From assembly GCA_963734015.1 (NCBI GenBank), contig CAVTFG010000012.1:62001-126000 (forward strand): a stretch of DNA of 64,000 nucleotides, in the 5' to 3' direction. A program made the translations under genes and the position numbers. This stretch comes from JALZKA01 sp963734015 (GTDB lineage: Bacteria; Actinomycetota; Thermoleophilia; Solirubrobacterales; 70-9). The number at the start of each line of letters is the position of its first letter. Positions within the stretch are counted from its first letter, which is position 1. Shown in pieces: positions 41,603 through 50,605 of this stretch. The notes beneath the pieces were generated by a model. That model was not told the origin of the DNA. It searched no databases and was given only the letters and a program-made list of their open reading frames with translations.

Positions 41603-42871
41603 GTGGCACGGACGGTCCTGTTCTTCCCCGAGGGGGCGTACGGCCCGACGAACAACTGCGTCGGGATCGGCGACGTGCTGCTGCGGCGGGGTCACCGCGT
41701 CGTGTTCGTGATCGAGGAGTCGTTCGCGGGCACGCTGGCCGACAAGGGCTTCGAGGAGCGGCTGATGCGCCTGACACCGCCGGCCGAATCCGACGAGGAC
41801 CCGGGACAGTTCTGGAAGGACTACATCCGGGACACAGCGCCCACGTTCCGCAAGCCCACGCTCGATCAGCTCGAAGGCTTCATTCAGCCGACCTTCGCCG
41901 CGCTCGTCGACGGGGCGAAGTACGTCGACGAACGACTCGAGGAGATCCTCGCGGAGGTCGAGCCCGACGTCGTCGTCGAGGACAACGTCGTCGCCTTCCC
42001 GGCGGTCCCCGCCTCGGGTCGGACGTGGGTCCGCATCGTGTCCTGCAACCCGGCCGAGCTCAAGGATCCGGACGTGCCGCCCGCGTTCTCCGGCTACCCC
42101 GCGGACGACCGCACGCGCTGGCAGGACTTCCGGGACGAGTACCGGCGCACCCACGGAGCGCTGCATGCGGACTTCGACGCCTTCTGCCGCGAGCGGGGCG
42201 CTCCACCCCTGCCGGACCTCGAGTTCATCCACAGCTCGCCGTCCCTGAACCTCTACATCTATCCGCGGGAGGCGGACTACCCGCGCGGCAATCCCCTCGG
42301 CCCCGGCTGGCACAACCTCGAGTCGAGCGTGCGCAGCACCGACGCCGGCTGGGAGCTTCCCGACCACCTCGCGGCCGGCGACGATCCGCTCGTCTACCTG
42401 AGCCTGGGGTCGCTTGCCTCGGGCGACGTCGAGCTGATGCAGGGGCTGATCGGCGCGCTCGCCGACCGCCCGTATCGGGTGATCGTCTCAATGGGCCCGC
42501 AGCACGATCACCTCGAACTGGCCGACAACATGGCCGGGGCGGAATTCCTGCCCCAGGCCTCGATCCTGCCCGGCGTCGACCTCGTGATCACCCACGGCGG
42601 CAACAACACCGTCACGGAGTGCTTCCACTTCGGCAAGCCGATGGTGGTGCTGCCCGTCTTCTGGGACCAGCACGACAACGCGCAGCGGGTCCACGAGACC
42701 GGGTTCGGTATCCGGCTCGACACCTACGGTCACGCACCCGAGGAGCTGTCGACCGCGATCGACCGTCTCCTGCAGAGCGCGGAGACGAAGGCGCGCCTCG
42801 CCGCGATCGCCGCTCGCCTTCAGGCCGCCCCGGGCACCGAACGCGCGGCCGACCTGATCGAAGCCGTCTAG
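41603..42871 (+). CDS. Glycosyltransferase, MGT/UGT (GT1-like) family
   Basis: A 422-residue GT-B glycosyltransferase. The N-terminal acceptor domain starts ARTVLFFPEGAYGPTNNC with GDVLLRRGHRVVFV. The C-terminal nucleotide-sugar domain has DPLVYLSLGSLASGDV near residue 260 and the signature THGGNNTVTECFHFGKPMVV near 330, with the donor-contact FWDQHDNAQRV. It transfers a sugar from a UDP- or TDP-sugar to a lipid or small aglycone. GTG 41603 is chosen since the family begins there. The neighbouring SDR, P450 and monooxygenase raise the possibility of a common secondary-metabolite or sterol-like pathway, unproven. Confidence 0.88.
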   Translation: MARTVLFFPEGAYGPTNNCVGIGDVLLRRGHRVVFVIEESFAGTLADKGFEERLMRLTPPAESDEDPGQFWKDYIRDTAPTFRKPTLDQLEGFIQPTFAALVDGAKYVDERLEEILAEVEPDVVVEDNVVAFPAVPASGRTWVRIVSCNPAELKDPDVPPAFSGYPADDRTRWQDFRDEYRRTHGALHADFDAFCRERGAPPLPDLEFIHSSPSLNLYIYPREADYPRGNPLGPGWHNLESSVRSTDAGWELPDHLAAGDDPLVYLSLGSLASGDVELMQGLIGALADRPYRVIVSMGPQHDHLELADNMAGAEFLPQASILPGVDLVITHGGNNTVTECFHFGKPMVVLPVFWDQHDNAQRVHETGFGIRLDTYGHAPEELSTAIDRLLQSAETKARLAAIAARLQAAPGTERAADLIEAV

Positions 42872-43716
42872 GCGCCGCTCGGGCCCCAGTCGTCCACGAA
42901 GAGGTCCAGCGCGAGCTCGGCGTCCGGCGCCGCGTACCTCGAGAAGTCCGTGACGCCGGCCTCCGCCAGCACCTCGTCGTCGATGTACGCGTTGCCGGTG
43001 CACTCGCGCGGGTCGCGACCGAGGATCTCGTACGCAGCGTCGGCGTAGATGTCGGCGGTCCGGGCGCGAGCCATCGCCTCGTCGCCGCCGAGCAGGTTCT
43101 GCACCGCGGCGGTCGCGATGATCGTCCGCGGCCACAGGCAGTTGGCCGCGATCCCGTTGTCCGCCTCGTCGGCCGCCAGCCCGAGGGTCAGCATCGTCAT
43201 GCCCATCTTCGAGAGCGTGTAGGCCGCGTTGTTCTTGAGCCACTTCGGGTCGGCCGAGAGCGGCGGCGACAGCGTCAGGACGTGTGCGTGCTCCGAGGCG
43301 CGCAGGTGCTCGAGCGCCGCCTTGGTGAGCACGAACGTGCCGCGCGAGTTGATCTGCTGCATGAGGTCATAGCGCTTCACGTCGAGCTGCGCCATCGGCG
43401 CCAGGTTGATCGCCGACGCGTTGTTGACGACGATGTCGAGCCCGCCGAACTTCGCGACCGTCTGCTCGACGGCCGCGGCCACCTGGTCCGCGTCGCGGAC
43501 GTCGCCCACGATCGGGAGCGCGGTGCCGCCAACCCCCTCGATCTCCGCCGCCGCGGTGAACACGGTCCCGGGCAGCTTGGGATGCGGCTCCGCCGTCTTG
43601 GCGATCAGCGCGACGTTCGCGCCGTCGGCGGCGATTCGCTTCGCGATCGCGAGACCGATCCCACGGCTCCCGCCCGACATGACGACGGTGCGACCCGCCA
43701 GCTTTCCATCAGACAT
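42868..43716 (-). CDS. Short-chain dehydrogenase/reductase (HSDL2-like)
   Basis: A 282-residue SDR. The cofactor loop is SGGSRGIGLAIAKRI near residue 14. It also has VALIAKTAEPHPKLPGTVF, IVVNNASAINL, and YTLSKMGMTML with the YxxxK pair. The serine position lies in VLTLSPPLS. The insert AKTAEPHPKLPGT is typical of hydroxysteroid dehydrogenase-like protein 2, whose members act on fatty-acyl or steroid substrates. There is no SCP2 domain at the C-terminus, unlike eukaryotic HSDL2. It overlaps the convergent glycosyltransferase gene by four bases and is divergent from the P450 gene. Confidence 0.88.
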   Translation of the reverse strand: MSDGKLAGRTVVMSGGSRGIGLAIAKRIAADGANVALIAKTAEPHPKLPGTVFTAAAEIEGVGGTALPIVGDVRDADQVAAAVEQTVAKFGGLDIVVNNASAINLAPMAQLDVKRYDLMQQINSRGTFVLTKAALEHLRASEHAHVLTLSPPLSADPKWLKNNAAYTLSKMGMTMLTLGLAADEADNGIAANCLWPRTIIATAAVQNLLGGDEAMARARTADIYADAAYEILGRDPRECTGNAYIDDEVLAEAGVTDFSRYAAPDAELALDLFVDDWGPSGA

Positions 43717-43764
43717 GGCGCGGCAGCCTACTCGCGGGCGCCGTGGCGGGCGTAGGCTGCATCC

Positions 43765-45078
43765 ATGGCCCTGCCGCCCGGTCCGCGCGCTCCGGCCGCC
43801 GTGAACACGGCGCGCCTGTTGCGCCGGCCGCTGGAGACGCTGCTCGAGTGGAACCGCCGATACGGGGACGCGTTCACCGTGCGCTGGATGGTGTTCGGCA
43901 CGGGCGTCTACGTGGCCGACCCCGAGGAGATCAAGGGGATGTTCACCGGCGACCAGTCGGGCCTGCTGGCGGGCGAGGCCAACTCACCCCTCTCCCCCGT
44001 CCTCGGCCAGAACTCCGTGCTGGTCCTCGACGGGCCCGAGCACCTGCGCCAGCGCAAGCTGCTGTTGCCGCCGTTCCAGGGCTCGGCGGTGAACGCGTTC
44101 CGGGAGGTGATCGGCGACGTCGCGGCCGCCGAGATCGGGCGCTGGAACCTCGGCGACGAGTTCCCGATCCGCGAGCGGATGCGGGCGCTCACGTTCGAGG
44201 TGATCTGCCGCGCGGTCTTCGGCGTCACCGAGCCGGAACGGGTCGAGCGGCTGCGTGCCGCGTTGCTGGCGGTGATCGACATGGGTGCGATCTTCTTCGC
44301 GCCGAACTTCATCCGAGTGAACCTCGGGCGGTTTAGCCCGTGGGGGCGGTTCCAGCGCCGCCTCGCGACGGCGGACGCACTGATCTACGAAGAGATCGGG
44401 CGCAGGCGGCGGGCGGCCGACCTGGAGGAGCGGACCGACGTGCTCTCCCTTCTCCTGCGCGCCCGGGACGAGGACGACAACGTGATGACGGACGTGGAGG
44501 TGCGCGACGAGCTCTTCACGATGCTGGCCGCCGGCCACGAGACGACGGCCACCGGCCTGGCGTTCGCCTTCGACCTCATCCCGCGCCACCCCGACGTCCT
44601 CGCCCGCCTGCGCGACGATCCCGACGACGAGGATTACCTCGACGCCGTCGTCACCGAGACGCTGCGCATCCGGCCCGTGCTGGACGCCGCCGAGCGCACG
44701 CTCGCGGTCCCACGCACCGTTTGCGGCTACGACCTGCCCGCCGGCATCCGCGTTTATCCCGCGATCGCCTGCGTGCACCATCGCGAGGATCTCTTCCCCG
44801 AGCCCGAGCGCTTCCAGCCCGAGCGCTTCCTCGAACGGAAGGCGACCTCGTACACCTGGCTGCCCTTCGGGGGCGGCATCCGCCGTTGCATCGGCGCGGC
44901 GCTGGCCCAGGCGGAGATGGCCGAGGTGATCCGCGCGGTCGTCGTGGCGGTCGACCTCGAGCCGCTGCGCGCCGAGCTCGATCCGGTGGTGATCCGCGGG
45001 ATCACCATGGTGCCGAAGCACGGCACGCCGGTGCGCGTCGCGCAGCGAGCACCGATTCGGGTGCCGGTCGCGGCTTAG
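43765..45078 (+). CDS. Cytochrome P450
   Basis: A 437-residue soluble P450. The I-helix oxygen-activation motif is LAAGHETTATGLAFA near residue 255, the K-helix ExxR is in VTETLRIRPV, and the heme-cysteine loop is LPFGGGIRRCIGAALAQAE near residue 372 (Cys axial ligand). It is a monooxygenase needing separate ferredoxin or flavodoxin electron donors, none of which is encoded nearby. The next gene starts nine bases downstream and encodes a flavin monooxygenase, so two oxygenases are co-transcribed. The sequence resembles class I bacterial CYPs acting on lipids or terpenoids, but no subfamily is assigned. Confidence 0.94.
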   Translation: MALPPGPRAPAAVNTARLLRRPLETLLEWNRRYGDAFTVRWMVFGTGVYVADPEEIKGMFTGDQSGLLAGEANSPLSPVLGQNSVLVLDGPEHLRQRKLLLPPFQGSAVNAFREVIGDVAAAEIGRWNLGDEFPIRERMRALTFEVICRAVFGVTEPERVERLRAALLAVIDMGAIFFAPNFIRVNLGRFSPWGRFQRRLATADALIYEEIGRRRRAADLEERTDVLSLLLRARDEDDNVMTDVEVRDELFTMLAAGHETTATGLAFAFDLIPRHPDVLARLRDDPDDEDYLDAVVTETLRIRPVLDAAERTLAVPRTVCGYDLPAGIRVYPAIACVHHREDLFPEPERFQPERFLERKATSYTWLPFGGGIRRCIGAALAQAEMAEVIRAVVVAVDLEPLRAELDPVVIRGITMVPKHGTPVRVAQRAPIRVPVAA

Positions 45079-45087
45079 GATCCGGAC

Positions 45088-46563
45088 ATGAGCGCTAACG
45101 GCTCCAACCGCCAGATCAGCGTCGGCGTGGTCGGCGCCGGGTTCGGCGGCGTCGGCATGGGGATCAGCCTCCGCCGTGAGGGCATCGAGGACTTCACGAT
45201 CTTCGAGCGGGGGGACACGGTCGGCGGGGTCTGGCGCGCCAACACGTATCCCGGCGCCGCCTGCGACGTCCCGTCCCACCTCTACTCGTTCTCGTTCGCG
45301 CCGGGCCACAACTGGTCGCGCCGGTACGCGCCGCAGCCGGAGATCCTCGACTACATGGAGGAGATCACCGACCGCTTCGAGATGCGACCGCACCTGCGGC
45401 TGGGCACCGAGGTGACCGACGCGCGCTTCGACCCTTCCGAGGGCCGCTGGACGCTGACCACCGACTCGGGCGAGACCAAGTCGTTCGACCTGCTGGTCAC
45501 GGCCTGCGGCCAGCTCACCCGTCCCTCGGTGCCGCGGGTCGAGGGCATCGAGGCCTTCCAGGGCAGGGTCTTCCACTCCGCAGAGTGGGACCACTCGCAC
45601 GACCTGGCGGGACGCAGGGTCGCGGTGATCGGCACCGGCGCCTCGGCGATCCAGTTCGTGCCCGAGATCGCAAAGGACGTCGAGCGGCTCACGATCTACC
45701 AGCGCTCGGCGCCGTGGATCCTCCCGAAGACCGACCGTGAGTACCCACCCTGGGAACGGCGCCTGTTCGAGCGCGTGCCGGCCCGGGTCGCCGCGGCCCG
45801 CGCGGGCATCTTCACGTTCTTCGAGACCGGCACCTACGGCTTCACCGGCCGGCACTGGGTCCTGAAGCCGCTCGCGAAGCTGGCCAACGCCTACCGCGAG
45901 CGCGAGCTGCCCGACCCGGAGCTCCGGGCTCGCGCGACCCCCGAGTACGAAATCGGTTGCAAGCGCATCCTGATCACGAGCGACTGGTACCCGGCCCTGC
46001 GCCGCGACAACGTCGAGCTCCTGAACGGCACGGTTCAACGAGCCACGGCCGGCGGCGTCGTCGGTGCCGACGGCGTCGAGCGCGAGGCGGACACGATCAT
46101 CTGGGGCACGGGATTCGACGCCTCGCGGTTCACGAGCCCCATGGACGTCCACGGACTCGAAGGGCGTGAGCTGAACGAGGCCTGGGGCGACCGACCGGAG
46201 GCGTTCCTGGGCACGACGGTCGCGGGCTTCCCCAACATGTTCATCCTCTACGGGCCGAACACGAACCACGGCGCGGGCTCGGTCCCGTTCACGCTCGAAT
46301 GCCAGTTCAACTACGTGATCGACGCGGTCCGCCGGATGCGGGCGCGCGGCCTGCGGTGGATCGACCTGAAGCCGGAGGCCCAGGAGCGCTGGCGGCGCGA
46401 GATCGAGAAGCGCAGCCTCGACACCGTGTGGACCAGCGGCGGCTGCACCTCGTGGTACACGAACGCCGCAGGCGAGAACACGAACAACTGGCCCGGCCCC
46501 TGGCTCGAGTTCCGGCGCCGGACCCGGCGGCTCGACCCGGCGGACTACCGCGCGGCGGCGTAG
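45088..46563 (+). CDS. Flavin-containing monooxygenase, Baeyer-Villiger type
   Basis: A 491-residue enzyme with an FAD Rossmann motif GVVGAGFGGVGMGI at residue 11 and an NADP motif VAVIGTGASAIQFVP near residue 178. Between them lies the Baeyer-Villiger fingerprint FQGRVFHSAEWDHS, matching FxGxxxHxxxW. It also has VWRANTYPGAACDVPSHLYS and the C-terminal GPNTNHGAGS. It should insert oxygen next to a ketone or oxidise a heteroatom using NADPH and O2. It follows the P450 gene by nine bases. The 3' end overlaps the damaged TetR gene on the other strand. Confidence 0.9.
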   Translation: MSANGSNRQISVGVVGAGFGGVGMGISLRREGIEDFTIFERGDTVGGVWRANTYPGAACDVPSHLYSFSFAPGHNWSRRYAPQPEILDYMEEITDRFEMRPHLRLGTEVTDARFDPSEGRWTLTTDSGETKSFDLLVTACGQLTRPSVPRVEGIEAFQGRVFHSAEWDHSHDLAGRRVAVIGTGASAIQFVPEIAKDVERLTIYQRSAPWILPKTDREYPPWERRLFERVPARVAAARAGIFTFFETGTYGFTGRHWVLKPLAKLANAYRERELPDPELRARATPEYEIGCKRILITSDWYPALRRDNVELLNGTVQRATAGGVVGADGVEREADTIIWGTGFDASRFTSPMDVHGLEGRELNEAWGDRPEAFLGTTVAGFPNMFILYGPNTNHGAGSVPFTLECQFNYVIDAVRRMRARGLRWIDLKPEAQERWRREIEKRSLDTVWTSGGCTSWYTNAAGENTNNWPGPWLEFRRRTRRLDPADYRAAA

Positions 46564-47231
46564 ATCATCGGCCGGATGCGCGCCATGGCCTTCATGAGCT
46601 CGTCCTGGTCCACGCGGCGGCTCGATCAGCTTCTCCGGGGCGCGTCTGCTCGGCCTTCAGGCCGTCGATCACGATCCCGAGCAGGCGGCGCCAGCTCTCG
46701 TTCCCGGGGTCTCGCGAGTGAACTCGATCACGGCGGCGAGGATCAGCTTCGAGCATCGGGACGTCGAGCGTGTGGAGGTCGTCGCGCAGCCTGCCCTGTT
46801 CCTTGGCAGCGGCGACGATCGCCCGGCAACCATCGGCCGGATCGGAGGCACGGACCTCATCGACCCAGTCCCTGCCTCCGGGGGCGCTGAACATCAGCTC
46901 CTTGAGGGCGCGGTTTCGGCCATGGAACTCGGCGCCGTGCTCGATGAAGCTGGTGAGGCCCCGCCACGGGTCGGGATCGGCCGCCGCGGCATCCGGCCAT
47001 CGCCAGGAACTCCTCGACCCGCGTCCGGAAGAGGGCGTCGATCAGCGCCTCGCGGTTGGGGAAGCGCCGGTAGACGGTCCCGACCCCGACGCCGGCCCGC
47101 TCGGCGACCTCGTCGAGGCTGACCTGAAGGCCGCGCTCGGCGAACACGTCGGCCGCGGCGTCGAGGATTCGCTGCCGGTTGCGCTCCGCGTCGGCACGAA
47201 GTGGGCGCTCGGTTTTCGCGTCGGTCGCCAT
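46545..47231 (-). pseudogene. TetR-family repressor, disrupted by several indels
   Basis: From ATG 47231 the HTH is intact (RILDAAADVFAERGLQVSLD, VAERAGVGVGTVYRRFPNRE). The ligand domain is then scattered over three frames: ADPDPWRGLTSFIEHGAEF and EVRASDPADGCRAIVAAAKE, then KLILAAVIEFTRETPG, then NESWRRLLGIVIDGLKAEQT, then DQDELMKAMARIRPMIYAAA up to a stop at 46545. At least five indels (near 46990, 46748, 46712, 46640, 46615) are needed to join them. Joined, it gives a normal 225-residue TetR. It is either a decayed gene or a badly assembled patch. It would have controlled the divergent MFS exporter. Confidence 0.8.
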
Positions 47232-47253
47232 CTGTGACGATTGTACGGATAAC

Positions 47254-47309
47254 CGGAGGAAATTTCTCCGCTTACGTGCTACGGTGTCGGAAGTTGAGAC
47301 ATTTCCTCC
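47254..47309. promoter_or_regulatory. Two copies of a TetR-type operator before the MFS gene
   Basis: GGAGGAAATTTCTCC at 47255-47269 (within a longer palindrome CGGAG...CTCCG) and GAGACATTTCCTCC at 47296-47309, which is the inverted copy GGAGGAAATGTCTC. Both lie between the TetR and MFS starts, and the second is 16 bases before the MFS start. Confidence 0.65.
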
Positions 47310-47325
47310 ACTTAGGAAGGACGAG

Positions 47326-48813
47326 ATGAGCGCACGCAAGCAATCCGACCCCCACCACGACCGCCGCTGGCTGATCCTGGGCGTGATCGCCCTCGCCCAG
47401 TTGATGGTGGTCCTCGACGTCACGATCGTGAACATCGCGCTCCCGTCGGCCCAGACGGACCTCGGGTTCTCCGACGACTCGCGTCAATGGGTGATCACGG
47501 CGTACGCGCTGGCGTTCGGCTCGTTGCTGCTCCTCGGCGGACGCATCAGCGACCTCATCGGTCGCAAATGGACGTTCACCGCGGGTCTCATCGGATTCGC
47601 AGGCGCCTCCGCGGTGGGCGGCGCCGCGCCTTCGTTCGAGGTTCTGATCGGCGCCCGCGCACTGCAGGGCGCATTCGCCGCGCTCCTCGCGCCGGCCGCG
47701 CTGTCGATCGTCACGACGACCTTCACGGACCCTGGCGAGCGAGCGAAGGCGTTCGGGATCTACGGGGCGATCGCCGGCTCCGGCGCCGCCGTCGGCCTGC
47801 TCCTCGGCGGCGTTCTCACCGAGCTCTTCTCGTGGCGCGCGACCATGTACGTGAACCTGGCGTTCGCGATCCCCGCTGCGATCGCCGCCGGGCGCCTCCT
47901 GGTCAACCTGCGGCCGGCCACACGCCCGCGGATCGACGTGCCGGGCGTCCTCGTCGCCACGGCGGGGCTGTTCGCCCTGGTGTACGGGTTCGCCAACGCC
48001 GAGATGGACGGCTGGGGCGCGCCGCTGACCGTCGCGATGCTCGGCTTCGGGGTCGTTGCGCTCGGAGCGTTCGTCGCGATCCAGCGCCGGGTCGCGAACC
48101 CGCTGCTGCCGCTGCGCATCGTCGCCGACCGCAACCGCGGCGCGTCCTTCCTCGCGGTCGGCATCGCCTCGATCGCGATGTTCGGCACGTTCCTGTTCCT
48201 GACGTATTACCTGCAGCAGAACCTGGGTTTCTCACCGATCGAGACCGGCCTGGCGTTCCTGCCCATGGTGGCGGCGATCATGGCGTTCGCCACCACCGCG
48301 TCGACGCGGCTCCTCCCGCGCGTCGGCCCCAGGCCGCTGGTCCCGACCGGCCTGGCCCTTGCCGCCCTCGGCCTCGCCTACTTCACGGGCATCGAGGTCG
48401 ACTCGAGCTACGCGGGCGCGGTGCTGCCCGGCCTGCTGGTCATGGGCGCCGGGTTCGGGCTGATCATGGCCCCGTCGATGGCGACCGCCACCAGCGGCGT
48501 CGCTCCGGCCGACGCCGGCGTCGCCTCGGCGACCGTCAACACCGCCCAGCAGATCGGCGGCTCGGTCGGCACGGCGCTCCTCAGCACCCTGTTCGCCGAC
48601 GCGGTGAGCGCGTTCGCGGCCCCGGCGGGAACACCGGCGCAGCTGGTCGCCGCCGAGGCCACGGTGCACGGCTACACGGTGGCGTTCTGGTGGGCCGCGG
48701 GCATCCTGGCGGCCGGGGCGATCGTGACGGCCCTGCTGTTCGAGCGGGGCCGCGCGACCGCCCGCGAGCCCGGAGCAGTGCCGCAGCCGGCCATCGAAGG
48801 CGTGGCAGGTTGA
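47326..48813 (+). CDS. MFS transporter, DHA2 family
   Basis: A 495-residue fourteen-span drug:H+ antiporter. TM1 shows MVVLDVTIVNIALPSAQTDL, motif A is LGGRISDLIGRKWTFTAG, TM4-5 show ARALQGAFAALLAPAALSIV and FSWRATMYVNLAFA. It is intact, in contrast to the adjacent repressor gene. AAGGACGAG directly before ATG 47326 supports the start. Two operator-like palindromes precede it. If the repressor is truly broken, expression should be constitutive. The exported compound is unknown. Confidence 0.92.
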   Translation: MSARKQSDPHHDRRWLILGVIALAQLMVVLDVTIVNIALPSAQTDLGFSDDSRQWVITAYALAFGSLLLLGGRISDLIGRKWTFTAGLIGFAGASAVGGAAPSFEVLIGARALQGAFAALLAPAALSIVTTTFTDPGERAKAFGIYGAIAGSGAAVGLLLGGVLTELFSWRATMYVNLAFAIPAAIAAGRLLVNLRPATRPRIDVPGVLVATAGLFALVYGFANAEMDGWGAPLTVAMLGFGVVALGAFVAIQRRVANPLLPLRIVADRNRGASFLAVGIASIAMFGTFLFLTYYLQQNLGFSPIETGLAFLPMVAAIMAFATTASTRLLPRVGPRPLVPTGLALAALGLAYFTGIEVDSSYAGAVLPGLLVMGAGFGLIMAPSMATATSGVAPADAGVASATVNTAQQIGGSVGTALLSTLFADAVSAFAAPAGTPAQLVAAEATVHGYTVAFWWAAGILAAGAIVTALLFERGRATAREPGAVPQPAIEGVAG

Positions 48814-48874
48814 GGCATCACATAAGCCGGCTCTAGAACGCCGGGGGCTCGGCTTCCGGCCTTCTGCCTCCGCC

Positions 48875-49362
48875 TCACTCCGTCGTCAGGTCGAGGGCCA
48901 TCACGACATCGTCGACGTAGCGATCGCCCAGCAGGAACTCCCCGCGCAGGACGCCCTCGACCTGGAATCCGCTTGCCTCGTACGCCGCGCGCGCGGCGGC
49001 GTTCGGGGCCAGTACGCGCAGCGTGAGCCGGCGGGCACCGCGCCGCCTCGCCGCCGCGATCGCCCCCTCGATCAACGAACGGCCGACGCCACGGCCCTGC
49101 TCGCGCGGATCGACCGCGAGGCCGCGGACCTGGAGGACGTGCGCGTTGGAGGCGAGCTTCGTCGGGGGATGCAGCTGGATGTAGCCGACCGCCCGTCCTC
49201 CCACCTCCGCGAGGCGGACTCCTCGGGCTGATCGCCCTGCTTGAAGAAAGGGCCTTTCCGGCCGGGCTCGGGCGCCGGGCTCACGTCCGGCGACCAGGTC
49301 CGGATCGACGCCAGGAGGGCTGGGTCGTCCTCGCTCAAGGCCGGCCTCAGTCGAGGTTCCAT
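48875..49362 (-). CDS. GNAT-family acetyltransferase, frameshift near 49215
   Basis: The N-terminus (MEPRLRPALSEDDPALLASI, ATG 49362) and the catalytic half lie in different frames. The second part has GRAVGYIQLHP, the cofactor loop VRGLAVDPREQGRGVGRSLI (QGRGVG), and AARAAYEASGFQVEGVLRGE, like RimI-type enzymes. The break is in the stretch after GDQPE. One missing base (or two extra) near 49215 restores VRLAEVGGRAVGY. The corrected protein is about 162 residues. It starts inside the last 16 bases of the LtrA gene. Confidence 0.78.
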
Positions 49363-50543
49363 ACGTCCTCGATCCTCACGTTCGGATCCCGACCGCGCAT
49401 CGCGATGTAGTCGGCAACGCAGAGCCCGACGAGGACCCCGACCACCAGCGCCGCAACCGCGAGCGCGGGAAGGTCGCCGGCGGCGAACCAGACGACGGCC
49501 AGCGCGGCGACGCCCCCCAGCCGCCGGGCGCTGAGCTGGCCGGTGATGCGAAACCGGAAGAACGCCTGCGCGAGCAGGTAGAGCGCCGGGCCGGCGACCA
49601 CCGGCAGCAGCTCATCGGTCGGCAGCTCGTCCTCGGGGTGTCGGATCACCAGTTCGTCCCCCACCGCGGCGACGATGATCCCGGCCACCAGCAGGGCGTG
49701 GCCGTACGCGTAGAGGTCCCGTGCGACCACGGTCGATTCGGTTGCACGCGACAGGACCTCCTCGCTGCGTCCCTGGATCGACGAGAAATAGAGCCACCAG
49801 AGAGCGGCCGTTCCCAGGAACGCAAGCGAGAACGCCGCGATCGTCGTCGTGTCGATCACCTCGAGCTCGGCCGTGGTCGCGCCCGTGATCACGATCGTCT
49901 CGCCGAGGGCGATGATCACGAACAGGCCGAAGCGCTCGGCGAAGTGCTCCGTGCCGAGCGTCCACGAATGCATCGTGATCCCGGTGACCCGGGGGACCCA
50001 GTAGGTCACCAAGGGGCCGCCGTAGTCGATCGCGAGGGCCACCAGCCAGAGCACGATCCGGGCGTCGCCCTCGGCCAGGCCGCCGGCGATCCAGAACACG
50101 CCCGCGGTGCAGAACCAGACGAGGATGTTCTCCGCGCGGCGGCGCTCGAGGCTCCCCCGCTCGCCCGCCATGAACGCCAGGAACGCCGTCCGGCCGACCT
50201 GGATCGCGACGTAGGCGCCGGCGAACAGGAGGCCCTTGTCGCCGAACGCCTCGGGGATCGCGATCGACATCAGGAGGCTCGCCAGCATCAGCGCGATCAT
50301 CAGCAGTCGCACCGCCAGCACGTCGGGGTCGAGCTCGTTCGTGGCCCACGTCGTGAACTGCCACGACCACCAGACGACCAGCAGGATCAGCGCCGCTTCC
50401 CCGGCGCCGGCCCACGTGAGGTCGCCGAGCAGGAAGTGGGAGACCTGCGTGATCGCGAAGACGAACACGAGGTCGTAGAAGAGCTCCAGATAGCTGGCCC
50501 TGTAGGACTCCCCGTCCTGGCTGCGTCTGACCGTCGGCGACAC
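49347..50543 (-). CDS. ltrA: Low temperature requirement protein A (LtrA) family membrane protein
   Basis: A 398-residue protein with about twelve membrane spans. The family opening YLELFYDLVFVFAITQVSH near residue 18, HFAERFGLFVIIALGETIVI near 205 and WWLYFS near 255 are diagnostic of LtrA. The gene was named from a Listeria mutant unable to grow in the cold, and its biochemical role is unknown. GTG 50543 is the start. The GNAT gene overlaps its 3' end by 16 bases on the same strand. Confidence 0.92.
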   Translation of the reverse strand: MSPTVRRSQDGESYRASYLELFYDLVFVFAITQVSHFLLGDLTWAGAGEAALILLVVWWSWQFTTWATNELDPDVLAVRLLMIALMLASLLMSIAIPEAFGDKGLLFAGAYVAIQVGRTAFLAFMAGERGSLERRRAENILVWFCTAGVFWIAGGLAEGDARIVLWLVALAIDYGGPLVTYWVPRVTGITMHSWTLGTEHFAERFGLFVIIALGETIVITGATTAELEVIDTTTIAAFSLAFLGTAALWWLYFSSIQGRSEEVLSRATESTVVARDLYAYGHALLVAGIIVAAVGDELVIRHPEDELPTDELLPVVAGPALYLLAQAFFRFRITGQLSARRLGGVAALAVVWFAAGDLPALAVAALVVGVLVGLCVADYIAMRGRDPNVRIEDVWNLD

Positions 50544-50605
50544 GCGCGCCGAAGGATGCCACGCGGCGGCCGCCCTTCAGCGAGACCGTGTCGGCCGAGC
50601 TGCGC

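Noticed and set aside
48824..48855. Possible terminator AAGCCG...CGGCTT after the MFS gene
   Set aside because: Only six pairs with a 20-base loop in GC-rich sequence; not convincing.
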